A DNA stretch of 64,000 nucleotides from Limonium bicolor. Its lineage: Eukaryota > Streptophyta > Magnoliopsida > Caryophyllales > Plumbaginaceae. The notes under the pieces are model-generated. The model did not search any database and had not been told where the DNA came from. It saw only the letters and a program-made list of their open reading frames with translations. Both the position numbers and the translations under genes were made by a program. Location of the stretch: positions 119,555,000 through 119,618,999 of the forward strand of contig CM041776.1 in assembly GCA_023374045.1 (NCBI GenBank), in the 5' to 3' direction. Below are positions 33,145-46,333 of the stretch, one piece after another. Every line of letters begins with the position of its first letter. Within the stretch, counting starts at the first letter, position 1.

Positions 33145-35369
33145 TAAGGGCGGAAATGTATTATAAGAAAATATATGGGTTACTTTGGTTATTTAAAGAA
33201 ATAAAATATTTAAACTATAGTTTATAAGTTAATATGTAACTTATATAAAGTTTTGGGGTTAAAAGTGTAAATATAGAAACTATATGATTAACCGAAGAGC
33301 TATGGGCTTAATTGATAATTTATAAGATTTGTTATTAATTTGTAATTACCGAAATAGTAAGAGCATTTTGGTGATTTGTAAAAATAAGGTGGTTAATTAA
33401 TAGTTACAAGGGTTAATGTGGGTAATTGGTGAATATAAAAGTTATAAGGTTATTTGGCAATTTATAGAAATTAATATAATTGTTTTACAATTTTCGAAAT
33501 TTATAAGGGTAATTAATAAATTATAAAAGTATATGGATATTTGGTAAGTTGTAAAGTTAATGGGATCAAATATGATTACCGGAAATTTATATGTGGTGTT
33601 TAGTAATTTATTAAGTTGTTGGGTATAATATATAAATACCGAAATATTAAGATTGGTTTTATAATTTAAAAGGAAAGGAGGTAAACTAAGTAATATAATG
33701 TATTATGGTATATTAAGGCATATAATATAAAGTTTTAAAATAATTTTGGTTATAATAAAAATGACCAAGGGATATAATATAAATGATAGGTGGAAATAAT
33801 TATAAGTGTATAATTAATGAGGTAAAGATATACCGTATAAATGATAATTCATTATCACATGTGAGTTTCACATAAAATAATGAACTGGTTGGTTATCTAG
33901 AACCACTGTTAAAATAACAGGGGAAAATAAATAACATACAGAGTTATTATACGACGAGAATAAACTATACAGAGACAATACTGTAATATTTAGTGGATAA
34001 TCGTATTAATATTACCCGTTATTGTATGTATAAATAACAGCGTACGGGAAAGGTTACTAGAGCGTGAACTGTCAAGCTAGCTGTTGTCACGGTGAACGGT
34101 ATGTTAATTGTGTGGTCTGAATGTCCTAAGGATTATCCTGAGGTCCAGACATTGTGTGTTTAAATGTTTAAGAACGATATCTATGATTTTATGTGAATGA
34201 TATTGTATGTGGGATTGCTCAAACTGTTGCGTTGTATTTTATACGCGAATGTCTTGTGACTAAAGTTTATACATCTAAACTGAAAAAAAAGAGACTAACA
34301 GACCTCTAGGTATTATTGAACCTAACAAGGGTCAAATGTGATAGTCTTATTTGAAGTATTGGTTATTATGTCACTGACAAAAAGGGCTAACTTATAAAGA
34401 GAGGAATCCAGATCGTTTCGACCTTCTGGTTGCCATTGTGATCACTATGAGAGACTCAAGAAGGGAGTCACTCCAAATCCATCAGCCACATTCGGGGATG
34501 GCGGAATGCACTGCCGTTGGTGCACAGTTTCAACCAGATCGGTCATTACATAATTTATCCAGGGCCATAAGGTCTGCTGGTAACGGTTCCTTTGGAACCC
34601 AGTGGGACACACTGTCCATTTTCACAGATTATTAAGGTTTGTCTTATCATGACACTTGTGATGGAAATTAATTGGGAAGGTTAAATGATTGGTTAAAGGA
34701 TAAGAGCCAAGTGACTAACTAACAAGTACAATTTAATACGTGTACCTTGTTTGATTACTGTTATGTTTACTAATGTGTGATTATTGGTTATTGTTGTGAG
34801 GTTATTGTTGTGTGGTTATTGATGTTGTGTACTATTGTACACTGGTGTTTACAGGTGGAATGCTATGTGTTTGTTAAGTGTTTACAGTTGTTACTGCTTC
34901 GTTAAAACCGATATTTCATGTAAAGAACCTAATATCAAGATGGCTAAACGACTAAGGGAGTCTAGAAGACTTAGGACTACATTTAGCATACCAGCATAGT
35001 TTGCTGAGCCCTTCATTGGGCCAAACATTTCAGGTTGAAGAATGCACAAGCCGGAGTGCGGGGAACAGGGTAGTCGCTGTGTTTTTATAAACACTTGTGG
35101 ATTTGTTATGTATTATGTTTTGGAGTTTGTTGTATTTCAGTTAGTTGCTCATTTAGTTGGATTTGGTTTGTAATAATTAGAGTGCTCAGTATCTGTTCAT
35201 CACAGCGTTAGAAGTTGTAATGTTGGAAGAGTAAGGATGCCTTGTTACTCACAAGGGTGAGTAACGGCGTGTAACACCAAGGTTATTAGTTTTATTTTCT
35301 GCTGCGATTTGCTATTTATTATGCTACGAATTATGACGTCATTACCAGTTTAAGATTAGGGGTGTTACA
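33145..35369 (+). repeat. Element B 3' LTR, second part
   Basis: This is the continuation of LTR B after element C. It is very AT-rich with CCGAAA-marked repeats to about 33850, then less biased. It contains a weak hairpin I form (GCTGAGCCC...GGGC, 35003-35022) and hairpin II with a changed stem, GTTACTCAC-AAGG-GTGAGTAAC (35244-35265). It ends GGTGTTACA at 35369. Confidence 0.88.
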
Positions 35370-36340
35370 TCAATACTCTGTACTTACTCATTCATACTCA
35401 ATACTCAATACTTACTCGTACATACTCAATACTCGGTACTCATTACATACTCATACTTACGCAATACTCAATACTCATTACTTGGGTCTCTGGGCGGAGT
35501 CATACACAAGACTCGCCACCGGGCCTACAATTCGAAGGCTATACACTTAGCTCCTCAAATATACAATTGTCCATTTCTACCGGACTACTCAAATTCCAAC
35601 ACTCCCCTCATGGAGTATCTTACAATCTCATGGATTAGCCTAGAAGTATCTCTCTTGATAACCTCCACTAGCTTAGGGAATTACTACCGTCTAGTATTCT
35701 CAGGTTTAAGGGTTTCCCCAACGTATCGAATACTCCATATTCGGGACTTTACATCAGTCGGGTCCTCTCATAGTGGGTCGACTAATTTGCTAAGGTGTTT
35801 AGAGATCCCTCATCATTCTTTACTACTCTCATGGTTCATGACTTGCACCAACATTAATTCCTCTAGTAGAGTTTGGTTATATACTTCCACTACTTAGTGT
35901 TTGTGGATTATACATTTGGGTTCTCCTTCCGTTATCGAGAGGTTACTACTCCTGTGCACTCTTTCACATTCGAGTGAGTTCATTGGTTTTCATTAACATT
36001 ATTGGTTTATAAGTTTAGTGTGTTGTTACGGTTCCATTAGTTCACAACATGACTCTTACTACGAGTCACTACACAAGGAGACTCATCTATGAGTCGGTTT
36101 GCGCACTAAGTGAGGCCACACAATCAATCAAGAAAGGTTAGCTCATACAACATACAACAAGACATACAACGAAAGGCAATAAACCGTTTTCATGCTTTAG
36201 TCTTGATTAGCCGGCATACAGCACACAAATCAACGTAACTCGGTTAGCATACGGGGCATAATCCCCCAAATAATATTTATAATTCCTCATATAATATTTA
36301 TTTACTTATATTTAGTTATTTAAATGTTAGGGGTATTTCA
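35370..36340 (-). repeat. LTR fragment D
   Basis: Reading minus, it begins TGAAATACCCCTAAC at 36340 and follows LTR B for about 90 nt. It then jumps to sequence like the later part of other LTRs here, so a large internal deletion is likely. Its other end is cut at 35369 by insertion of element B. A TACTCAATACTCA microsatellite fills 35370-35490. Confidence 0.65.
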
Positions 36341-36744
36341 TGATAGGTGAGCTCTTCCTTTAACTAAGATTTAGGATCGAAGAGAGCTTAATAATTGGCC
36401 TTTTGTTTCTCATAATGAATTGTAGATGTTACTAGATTTATCCAGCAAAGAACAGCCCAAACCCGGAGTCTCATTCATTTTACTGAACTCATCAAGTTAC
36501 TTCCATTAAGCGTTCATCTAGTTTTTTTAATTTGCGTTTTTTTCAATTCAGTTACAAAAACATTTCACAACCCCTCTAAATTTCCAGTTTCTTAGGACTA
36601 GGCTTAATTATTCAAGTCCCGTGGTTCGATACCTGGTTATTCAATTTCCTATACTATAGTGACCGGGATTTTTGCAACCCGACAGGCCTTTCTTTTTATT
36701 AATTTCTAGGTTTATCAATTTAGTTTTAGTAGAACAATTTCACC
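36341..36744. other. unassigned stretch, possible remnant of another LTR
   Basis: There is no gene. The words AGTCCCGTGGTTCGATACC and CCGGGATTTTTGCAACCCG resemble a segment seen near the 3' end of some other plant LTRs, but I cannot assign a family. Confidence 0.3.
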
Positions 36745-37673
36745 TGTTTGCAATCCCAACTTAACTAAACATGGTTGTCGCAAACTTACCAAAACATATA
36801 TCAATATCGTAGCGGAATTATATACAATACCCAGGACCTTGCCACGGTCCGACATACTAGAATATACCGAACATTAATAAATACCACACTTCTTCAAAAA
36901 TCACCAACCGAGTATCCAAGTGTCTCATAGTCTAACATAACTTATCATAAGTTCTAATATCAATACACGGGTGTACATGCACAACCCGTACTCAAAATAA
37001 AAACCTATCCTAAGTCTACCCGCTACTACTCTCGAGATGGGTCTTCTGAGGCCTCTTTCCTACAAAAATTAATATGGATGCCCGAGGGGCTCAGCACCTT
37101 CGCTGGTACGATTAACTTATAGCCCCCAAGCTAACAGACTACGACGACTACTTGTCGACAACATGCGGTTGATTATCAATACAACATAAATAAGAAGTAC
37201 AATAAACACCACACTAAATATGAACAAATTATAGTTCAAACACAATGAACGACTTAAAAGTGTTCTTTAAGTAAGTGAGTTAGATTTTAACTCCTTAGGT
37301 CAATACTTCCCTTATTCTCATATCCACTCATATCTCAATGTACCAACCTTTCTTTAATTAGAATTGGTTGTTTCTTATCTCAATGTTTATCTTTGTCGGG
37401 TCAAAAGAAACCGTAGCCAATGAGCTATAACTCCATTGGTTAAATAAACAACTTATCTTAAATTTGGGATTTAAGTGATCTATCGCACCATCTTAATCCG
37501 GCCTCCCACCTTGAACTGTAATCCAAGGTGGTCGAGTCTATAAGTTGACTCTAGGTGACAAGTCATAAGTTCAATGGAAGTCAGATCTGATTCAGATACC
37601 GACCCCCTTTTCTTAACATGCATGACAGGAGTCAGTCCTGGATTCCTCACACCCCCCAAATCCAGTTAGTAGA
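36745..37673 (-). repeat. LTR E, first part (element C relative)
   Basis: It is homologous to the element C LTR from its TGTAACACC end (here TGTTTGCAATCCC). It contains hairpin I (GCCCGAGGGGCTCAGC, 37080-37095), CGACTACTTGTCG and ACATGCGGTTGATT. It is interrupted at 37673 by solo LTR F and continues at 41966-42209 and 46748-47401. Confidence 0.82.
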
Positions 37674-38145
37674 TGAAATACCCCGAACTTAAATATGGCG
37701 ATTAAAATTATCCTAATAGGTATTTAAGAGCCTAATAATGCGTAAGTAATTTTGATAAGGAAAAAAACATCCAAAGAAATAAAGAAACGCTTAAAAAGTG
37801 AAAAACGCTAAATAAGCATTAAATAACCATAGGAGGTATGAGACCTCGGTTAGCATATTATATGGATTCTAAAGCCTTAATAAGGCCTAAAATATATGGG
37901 AACAACTCCCGAAGAAAACGGATCCAAATAATACATTAAAACGCTAATAGAGCTTTAGCGCACGTTTTTGAGAAAACCTGAAAGCGTGACTTTAAGTGGT
38001 CAAACGGACCCATACAAAAATTAAGAATCATTAAATTATAATTTTTAAGAATTTATGGAAGTAATAACCAGTAAAAATAATTAAACGAGAAAATTCCGGA
38101 AAACAGGCTCGGTTAGTGAATAGTACCAAAACCGGGTACAATAAC

Positions 38146-38175
38146 GAGCGTTTCTATAAAAGACGAAAAACGCTC
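38146..38175 (+). promoter_or_regulatory. TATA box flanked by inverted repeat, solo LTR F
   Basis: TATAAAAG (38155-38162), 482 nt into the LTR, is bracketed by GAGCGTTT (38146-38153) and AAACGCTC (38168-38175). A CT-rich leader follows. LTR I has a decayed version near 48406-48432. Confidence 0.65.
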
Positions 38176-39811
38176 CAACTAGTATACTGTAGGGGCGGTT
38201 TTATTAAGATAAAAACCCTCTCTCTCACACACATAACTAGCTAAATTAATATAGAGTCAAAAAGTAAAAAGTACAAAAGTAAAAAAAGGGACTCTCTCTC
38301 CCTCACTCTCATTTTCCCTCCTCTCTTTCTTCTTCCTCTCTTCCATCAATTTCTCCCTCCTCTATCTCTCTGGTTGGGCCATTTTGGAGAGCTCCCCACA
38401 ACAACAATGGCAACTCTCTCTTCTTCTCCATGCTCCACCTTCATTTAAACTCCAAATGAAAATAATTGCATATCTTACTCCCCTCATTCTCTACACTTCC
38501 CTCTTTTCAAATCAAAAAATGGGAAGTCTTCATGGGTTTTCCCCATTCAAAGAGAAAATGGTACCAAAGTGAAGCTTGGAGTCTCCTCTCTCCATTAAGG
38601 TAAAAATCTCCATGAAAGAACTCATATTTCTCCATCCTTGCTTGTAACCGATTTTTACCACCTTGTAACACTCCGATTTATCTCTCTCTTTTGAGCATAA
38701 TATCAACCTTGCAATGGTGGTGGGTTCACCTTCTTGAACCAAGGGCTAAAACCCCTCATAAACACTCCAAAGGTAAACCCTAGAAAACTTGCTTTAAACA
38801 TCTCTATGAACTAGGATTAATTAAAGGGTTAGTATGTTAATTATACTTGTTTTATGTGCTTTAGGTGATGGGAATGGAGTTTGGTAACTCCATTCCCCAT
38901 ATGACCGATTTTGGGTGCAAAGAAGAGAGAAGAAGGAGAATTGGAAAGAAAGAAAGAATTATAAGCTTAAGGTAAGAGCTATCTCCTAATGCTAAATTTT
39001 TAGTGCGTTAGAGTAATGGGAATGGGTAAACCAATTTAAAGAACCCAAACATTGTGTTAGTATTGAAGTTGTGGAAGTTTGAGTATTTAAGAGCAAGTAT
39101 TTGAATTGTAGGCTTTGGAGCCAAGTATATTGTGTATGTGCATTAGTATTGTGGATTGAGGAAGTGTTGATGGATTGGTATTATATTGATTGCTGGTAGA
39201 ACCCTTGTGGTTTGGCTAGAATAGGGATGAATTTAATGAGAAATGATATGTGTGGATAAGTAAGAAAAATAGACGAACTATGGCGAAATTTTAGTAGGGA
39301 TTGTGCATTAAGAAGGACTTGGTGAATGGGAGAACCAAGGTATGTATTGGGGATAGTAGAGGTGTTTAATGACCAAGGAATGGTAGTTGTAGTATGAGGA
39401 TAAAGCATGTAAAAATCTATGGCAAAGAGGTATCAAAATGCATTGTAGAACTAGGAAGAATTAGTGTGCAAGATTTGGTAAGAAGAGAGTTGGACTTGGG
39501 TATAGGTAGTGTACTGGCTTGGAAATGTATTTGGGATGCTAGGAGTAACATTGGTAGAGGAAGTATTGAATGGTAGAAGTTGGTTTAAAAATCTGTAGCA
39601 TAAGTAAAACAAAAACTGTTACACATGTTGGAAAAGAAGTGAGGAAATTGAGTAAGTTGATTGATGGATTTAGTAATGGAATTGGTGGATAAATTGAGGT
39701 ATTTTAGGAAGCCTAAATGGCACCAAAACATGTGAGATTACATGTAGGAAGATTGGGGAAGGAATGAGTAAGAAAGGAAATGAAGAACAAAATCTGTAGG
39801 CAAGGTCTGCT

Positions 39812-40160
39812 ACCGACCAACCCAGAGGTTGGACCGGTCAGTGGGTCGGCCGGGGCTTAACCATTGAAAAATAAACAATCTGGAATGGACCGACCCAGGA
39901 GCCGTGAGTCGGTCGTGGGTCGGTCGGGTAAAAATCCTTGAACGTCAAAGTTTCTGACTTAGACCGACCCAGAGCCTGGGTCGGACGGTGGGTCGGTTGG
40001 AGCTTGGACCATGGAACTTAAACCTTCTGGGATTGACCGAACCAGAGGTGTATGGGTCGGTCGGAACAGTCCTGGGTCGGTCGGGACAATTTCAGAGGAT
40101 GGAAAACTTACTGGAATGGACCGACCCAAGGGGTTGGGTCGGTCGGTGGGTCGGTCGGCC
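39812..40160 (+). repeat. GC-rich palindromic cluster in solo LTR F
   Basis: There are several facing pairs of GACCGACCCA and TGGGTCGGTCGG, with ATCTGGAATGG-like spacers. It is followed by an A-tract and a TATGTATG microsatellite (40168-40240). Its words match elements C and E, not its own family member A. Confidence 0.88.
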
Positions 40161-41965
40161 CTAACTTACAAAAAAAAACAATAATAATGTAATAACCATA
40201 TGTATGTATATATGTATGGATATGTACATATATATGGGACCTAAGTAATACACCATTAATGTAACACTAACAGTAAGGAAGTAAATACATAAGTGGAAAC
40301 AAGTATGAGGATTAGTTAAGAAAGTTGAAAGTACGAGAATGTTAAGTTAAACCAAAGTAATGGGATAACGGGTTAAGTACGGGAGTAGTTGCTATGAATG
40401 TATTGTAGTGCTTAGTATTAATTGAACCATTCGACATGTAGTCATTGGTTCGAGACTAGGACTCGAGGAACAAGTATGGACTAAGAAGCAAGGGAACACC
40501 CGATAAATAAATCAACGATGAAAGGTATGATTTCTTCATGCCCTGTATCCTAATCTGGTTACCCCGATTTGTGTGCTTATTTGATCGTCTAAATAAGATA
40601 AATGCATGAATCGAACTATATTGCACTTACCCGTGCTTAACTTATGTTGTTCTTGATATTTATCATCTTGAACACTAGTTTGTATAATTCATGAAATATA
40701 TGAATGATGATGAAGTGTGTTTGTACCCTGTATTGTATTTGTGTATTGTATTGCATTTCGTATGGATGTATATAGGAGCATTGTATTGTATTATTGTGGC
40801 TTGGATGTGTGACTTCTACTAATTCCTAACTACCTAACTCCTAACATAAGTAAGGAATAAATTGGAATGAGTAGAAGTCCGATATAGCTTCGGCCACGCG
40901 TGAGGATGAGGAGACACAAGAGGTTGGATCCGATTCCTGGTTCTTAAACTGGTCCGCGGCCCAAAACCCCTTAAATGGGTAGCATCCTGGATTGGTGAAC
41001 CAAGTAAATCCCGGTGGTGGGACAGAGTAGTCCCCGGGCCGGAGGTCCCTACGACTTAACATGAGTAAGAGTAAGTAAGTAAAGTACGAGTATGTATGAG
41101 TATGTATGTGTAAGTATGGTGTAACGAGTAAAAGAGTAATCTCCACCCGATTAACCCGGGTGGACAAAAGGAGCTAACAAGTATTGTGGATGTATGGAAC
41201 ATGTCTGGTGTATGTATTGAGTATGTATTGTATATGCGCATTTCAGGAAAGGTAAGTAAGTACCAATTGGCTTGTATGGACTACTCGTGTGTATTGAAAT
41301 GTATGTATGTATCTCTTGCGTAAAGTATTGTAGTATTATGTATGGAAGCATGTATGCATGTATGTATGAATAAAATGAACTGCATGTATACGACCAAGTG
41401 GTCGGCGTGCCCTCACTAGTACGCGGGGTATGCGGTTATCATATGCAGCGAAAGCTGACCCCCTAGGGGGAACGTTTTTAGTGTGCAGGTACCCGTAGCG
41501 GATATGGTCAAGGTAAGAGACCGGTGGCTACACTTGGATAGCTAGAAGTAGGATGTAGAGGTGTACTAAATGGCACACCCTTGTACCTAGGAAGTAAGTA
41601 GTTGTGAGGAATGGGTAGATGTAGACTCTTAATGAGTACATATGAATTTGGAGAATGCATTGTATTTGTATTGGGAACCTAGTAAACTCGGTCAAGTATA
41701 TTGTATCGTATGGTTATGAAGGAGTAAAGTGTTGAATGGAGCATTGTAGTATTCGATTGATAAATGGAGTATGTATTGTAGATGTGTAGTACTCGGGATT
41801 CCGGTCCATCAGACCGATGCTGTATGTAGTAGTTTCGTTAGTCACGTGGGTGACTAACGGCATTGTATCACCCACCGTATGTAAGTATGTATCGCTGCGT
41901 GAATCTGGAAGTACGAGGAGATTAGACGACAATGACAGTATTAGCAGTAGGGGTGTTACAGTAGA

Positions 41966-42209
41966 AGTCTCAAAGAAGAAAGTGTTAGTTAAACCTTTCA
42001 CGGGTATTAACCAAACAATATAAGAGAGGGTGTTCTTAACTTATACCATTGTTACTAAGCATTGTTAGTAATTAATCTCAAAGTCAAGTGTGTCAGTACA
42101 ATGCAAACACACAAGGGCACAATATTCCGGTTGCATGCTTTATCTTGTTTTAGTCGGAACACATAAATAAATAGCACACAAGCTGAGGGACACCTCGTTA
42201 GCAAGCAGG
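41966..42209 (-). repeat. LTR E, second part
   Basis: It continues LTR E between the two solo LTRs. It matches the element C LTR near 19850-20100 (GCATGCTTTATCTTG, GGGACACCTCGTTAGC). Confidence 0.8.
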
Positions 42210-42641
42210 TGAAATACCCAAAACCTTGATATGTTGTTTAAACATTAAAATATCATAGGTAAAGGCTAAAAAGCGCCTTAGGAACATCAGTGAACAATTT
42301 AAACCATGGTAAAAACAATAAAGTACCATAAAGACAGTTTGAGCAAAAACATGCTCTAAGCTTGGAGTGAACTTGGTTAGGACCCAAAGAACCTACCAAG
42401 ACTAAATAATAGTCAATTATGATTTAATAAGGCTAATTAAGTCCTTAGGAAACCTTGGTAGACAATTAAACCAAACAAAACACAAATAAATACCTTAAAG
42501 TCAATATGGGCAAAAATGTGCTCTAAGCTTGGGATAAATTTGTATAAGACCTAAAGGTCATACCCATACCCTATAAATATGGTAGTGAACATATTAAATT
42601 AATTACCAAAGAAAACCAAGCTTGAAAACAAGTTAAAACAC

Positions 42642-42675
42642 AAAATGTGCTTTAAGGAGCCTTAAAGCACATTTT
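42642..42675 (+). repeat. 34-bp palindrome in solo LTR G
   Basis: Arms AAAATGTGCTTTAAGG and its exact complement flank a 2-nt centre, 432 nt into the LTR. Relative to element C the inner pairs differ but pairing is kept. Confidence 0.9.
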
Positions 42676-44630
42676 TGAAAAATTGTCTTGTAAATGAGTT
42701 TTGAATGGCTAAATGTCCATCATTACTCTTTAATTAACATGTGTACTACTTAGTATCACATTTGGAGGTCTAAATCAATGGGAAATCAAAAATTTCACAA
42801 GAATGTGCCTTGTTTTTGTGAATAGTAACAAAAATTGCTAGTTTATGACATAAGTCAATATAAGTAAGTTAATTGGTCAACAAAGACCATGACTTGGCCT
42901 AAAACACTAAGGGGCCAGTTTTTCATGTGTGACTCACCACACTTGACCAATCAAATAAACAAGGAAAAGTTATAAAGCAAAAGCTACTATTTACTTTAGC
43001 ATAAATATCTCCAAAAGCAACCTTCCTTCTCATTTTCTCCTTTCCTTCTTCCTTTCACACGGTCTTCAATCCTCTTCTCCCTTCTCCTTCGGTAATGCTA
43101 CAGCTCATGCACCATCTTCAAGCTTTGAACTCTTGTATCTCCTAGCTCCCTTTGCCAAATCAAAAACAAAGACCACCATTCTTCTAGTTGGAGCAAACTC
43201 TACACTTCTATCTTTTCAAATCTTCAAGAACTCCATTTCGGTGCCATGAAGATTCACCATTGTTGGAGCTTGAGCTCACCTTTTCATGCCTTGTCATTCT
43301 CCTTTGCTTCAAGGTGAGGAAAGTCAAAGAAAATCAATGTTTCCTCTTGTTTTAGTGAGTGGCCGAAAATCACCACTTATGGTGCCTTCATCTTGCTTGT
43401 TCTAGCTTCATTCCAATCATTCAAGGGCTTGGAGGAGTCCTCTCTTGATGCTTAATCAAGCTCTGTTTTGTTTCCAAGGTAAAACAACTATCCTAATGTG
43501 CAAAGACAATATATAACCTAGGGTTTGTAAATGAGTTTAAGCATGAAGCTTGAATGCTCATTGGTTTTACTTGTATGTTGATTAGAACATTGTCAAGTAA
43601 CCAAGTCCTCTTGCCGATTTCCAAACAAGGAAGAACAAGAGTGTTCAAGTAAAAATCTCAAAGAAAAGAGGTAAATGTGCTAACCTAATGTAATTTATGC
43701 CTTAGGGAAAATGAGCTTGATTTGCTTAATAAAATACCTAAGGAGCCAATGGGAAAAGAGCTAGTGAATTGTTCTTAAGGAGATTATTAAAAGGCATATG
43801 TAATGTTGAGTGTATTTGCAGGTTAAAGGCAATATATATGTGGGAAATTCAGTGTTTAAGTTAAATGCATTTAAGGGCCTATGAGCCATGTTATTTAAGG
43901 ACCTAAGTGTCAAGCAATTTAAGTTTATGCACTATATTGTGATGTAGTGTAGTTTAAGGATTTAGATGTGTGTAAAGAACATTCTTTGTGAAGATGGGTG
44001 TCTTGGATGGTTAAAGAAGGAAAAACAATATGTTTGGGTGTAAGGAATGTGCATTAAGTGATTAAGTGTTTTTGGTTGTGAAAGGGTGAAAACCTAAGTG
44101 TTTGTGTGTGAGAATACTCTTGATGGATTTTAGGTGTTCTTGATTGTCTAATGGTGAAAGCTATGTGCTTTGGTATAGCAATGTGCTAGAAGAACCCATG
44201 TCAAAATTTAGATAATGTATAAGAAGTTCTAAGTGTTTAAAAAGAGTTTTGGTGAGTTAGGAAGTGTTGAGAATGATTAAGTGTTTTACTAGGGAAAGAA
44301 AGGTGCATTAAGGTGTTTTAGAAGGCAAAAAGGATTTAGGCATTATCTTGGAAGTTCTAGAAATCCAATGGGTGTTTTGGGATGTACTAAAGTCTTGGTG
44401 GAGTTTGTTAAGGTTTAGGTAATGTTGATGTACAAGGAGGAAATGATGTTTAGGTAAGGAAGATGTTTGAACTTGTGAAGAAATTTCTTGGAAGGACATG
44501 AAGTATTTTTGGTGGGCTAAATATAGTGTGGGAACATGATATAAACCTAAGGGGGAAGTATTATGAGTATTGAGCATTTAGGCAAGAAATGAGTAAGTGT
44601 TTAAAGGTATAGAAAATGGAGTTTTGGGCA

Positions 44631-44883
44631 CGTCCGAACTACCGTCCGAACATGGACGTTCGGACATGCCCTGTTGCGCGTAAGTCTCCTGAACTTCGAC
44701 CGGTGTCCGAACTACCGTCCGAATTTGGAAGTTCGGACACACCTATCTCTATATTCTGTTTTGGCCTCGAACAGCGTCCAAACTTGGGAAGCTCAGACGC
44801 ATGTTCGGACATTCATCTGTTTACACCCATTTGGGCCTCGAATAGTGTCCGAACTTGGGAAGTCCGGACACAAGTTCGGACAA
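44631..44883 (+). repeat. GC-rich palindromic cluster in solo LTR G
   Basis: Three to four facing pairs of GTCCGAACTTGG and AAGTTCGGAC are separated by text such as GGGCCTCGAA. The core word CCGAACTT is shared with the cluster of LTR A. Open frames through it (44616-44921) reflect the repeat. Confidence 0.85.
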
Positions 44884-46333
44884 GGCGCTGTATGGACCAA
44901 AAACATTGTTTAAGGTTATAGGATGATGGGGATTATTAAGTAATGATGTTATAAGATTGTTAAGGACATGTTAAGTGAGTTATAATGGCAATTTAGGGGG
45001 AAAAGTTGTATTAAAATGTTAAAGTAAAACAAGTTAAAATGTGAAGTTACTTACCTAAGTTAACGGGGATAAGTTATGAGCAATAGACTTTAAACAATCA
45101 TGTTACCCCGATGTTAATAAAAGTACATGTAATATTATCAGTTGTTCGAGAATTGCTCAAGGAACATAAGTGGACATGAAAGAGTGGACCCCGGTGACAG
45201 GTATGGTTTTCTTGCAACCTGTGTCCTACCGGATTACACCGGCTTGTATGCCAATGTGTTTTCTGTATGTTTGCCACGTTATAAGATAAATCATGAAACG
45301 AGTTTACAGTCATTATTGTTGTTGTGTTTACGTGCCGATACCGGTAACCTCGAATGCGCATGAAAGGCTAGTTAACCACTATTAGGTAAATGTAAGAGAA
45401 CGGTATCCGGTAATAACGTTTCCGACCTAAGGAACGTTCTAACCACGACTATGCGTGAGTTAGTCATGTGATGTGTGTGTGATGTTTGTGTGAGAATGTA
45501 TGACTCTCTCTTCCCTTGTGTGTGTCTAACAAGACTTAACCCAATGTTTGTGATTGTTTATTGAGTTCAATGTTGAACTCCTAACAAGTGCTAACGGGGA
45601 AGTGAGGAGTCCGGTCTGTTCCGGCCACGCGTGTGAGTATGGGAGTCGATGTCATAACCGGTTTGATTCTCTTTGTATGTTATGGTTGTTTTCCAATTTG
45701 GTTTCCAACCTTCCCTTTAGCTTAACCAAGGCTATTTTACTGACTCACGTCGGGCCACAGGGGCATACTGTGTTTATGTTTGTTTAGTGTGCTTGGATCA
45801 CTATATCCGAGGCACCTTGTGTTAAGTTATCCGTTCATTTAACGAGGCGGTAACGAGTTATGTAACGAGCTTATCATGAGACTGGCAACATTCTCTAGGC
45901 TACAAGTGAACTGACTATGTTTGGGCCGGTTCGTAAAGGGAACCGTTCCCGTTATGTTATGAATTATTGTTGTGCTGCAATTCTTATTGCGATGTGATGT
46001 GATATGTTGTTAAGATGTGGAGTATGTGGATTATGGATATGAATGCCAGTTTATTGTAAGAGGCGTTTAAGGATAACCCGAATGGTGGGTATGTGTCGTC
46101 TATTAAGGAAATAGCTCTGTTAAAGGAGAAACACTCTAGGGGTTAAAGATCACAATGAGTGATTTGTTAAGTGTAGTCGTATTGGCTGTTTTAATGAGCC
46201 ATTGTTGTGCAGGTGTATGGTGTGATTTATAGTTTACATGCATGATTCTGATACAATCAACCGCATGCTAAGACGACAAATAGTTGTGCGTGGCCCGGTA
46301 GCATGCGGGCTGCGGGATTACCATACCAGCAAA

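Larger units (their letters stand above)
37674..41960 (+). repeat. Solo LTR F (element A family)
   Basis: This complete 4.29-kb LTR, TGAAATACCCCGAAC to GGTGTTACA, is flanked by a perfect duplication GTAGA (37669-37673 and 41961-41965). No internal region follows, so the element was lost by LTR-LTR recombination. Its family is that of LTR A (shared first few hundred bases). It contains a TATA box at 38155-38162, a GC-rich cluster (39812-40160), hairpin I (41453-41470) and hairpin II (41837-41858). It sits inside LTR E. Confidence 0.94.

Noticed and set aside
36341..36744. Athila or copia-type LTR assignment
   Set aside because: Only a short resemblance around GTCCCGTGGTTCGAT; no ends or duplication found.
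44616..44921. 101-codon open frame on the plus strand
   Set aside because: It follows the GTCCGAACTTGG repeats of solo LTR G and encodes only repeat-derived text.
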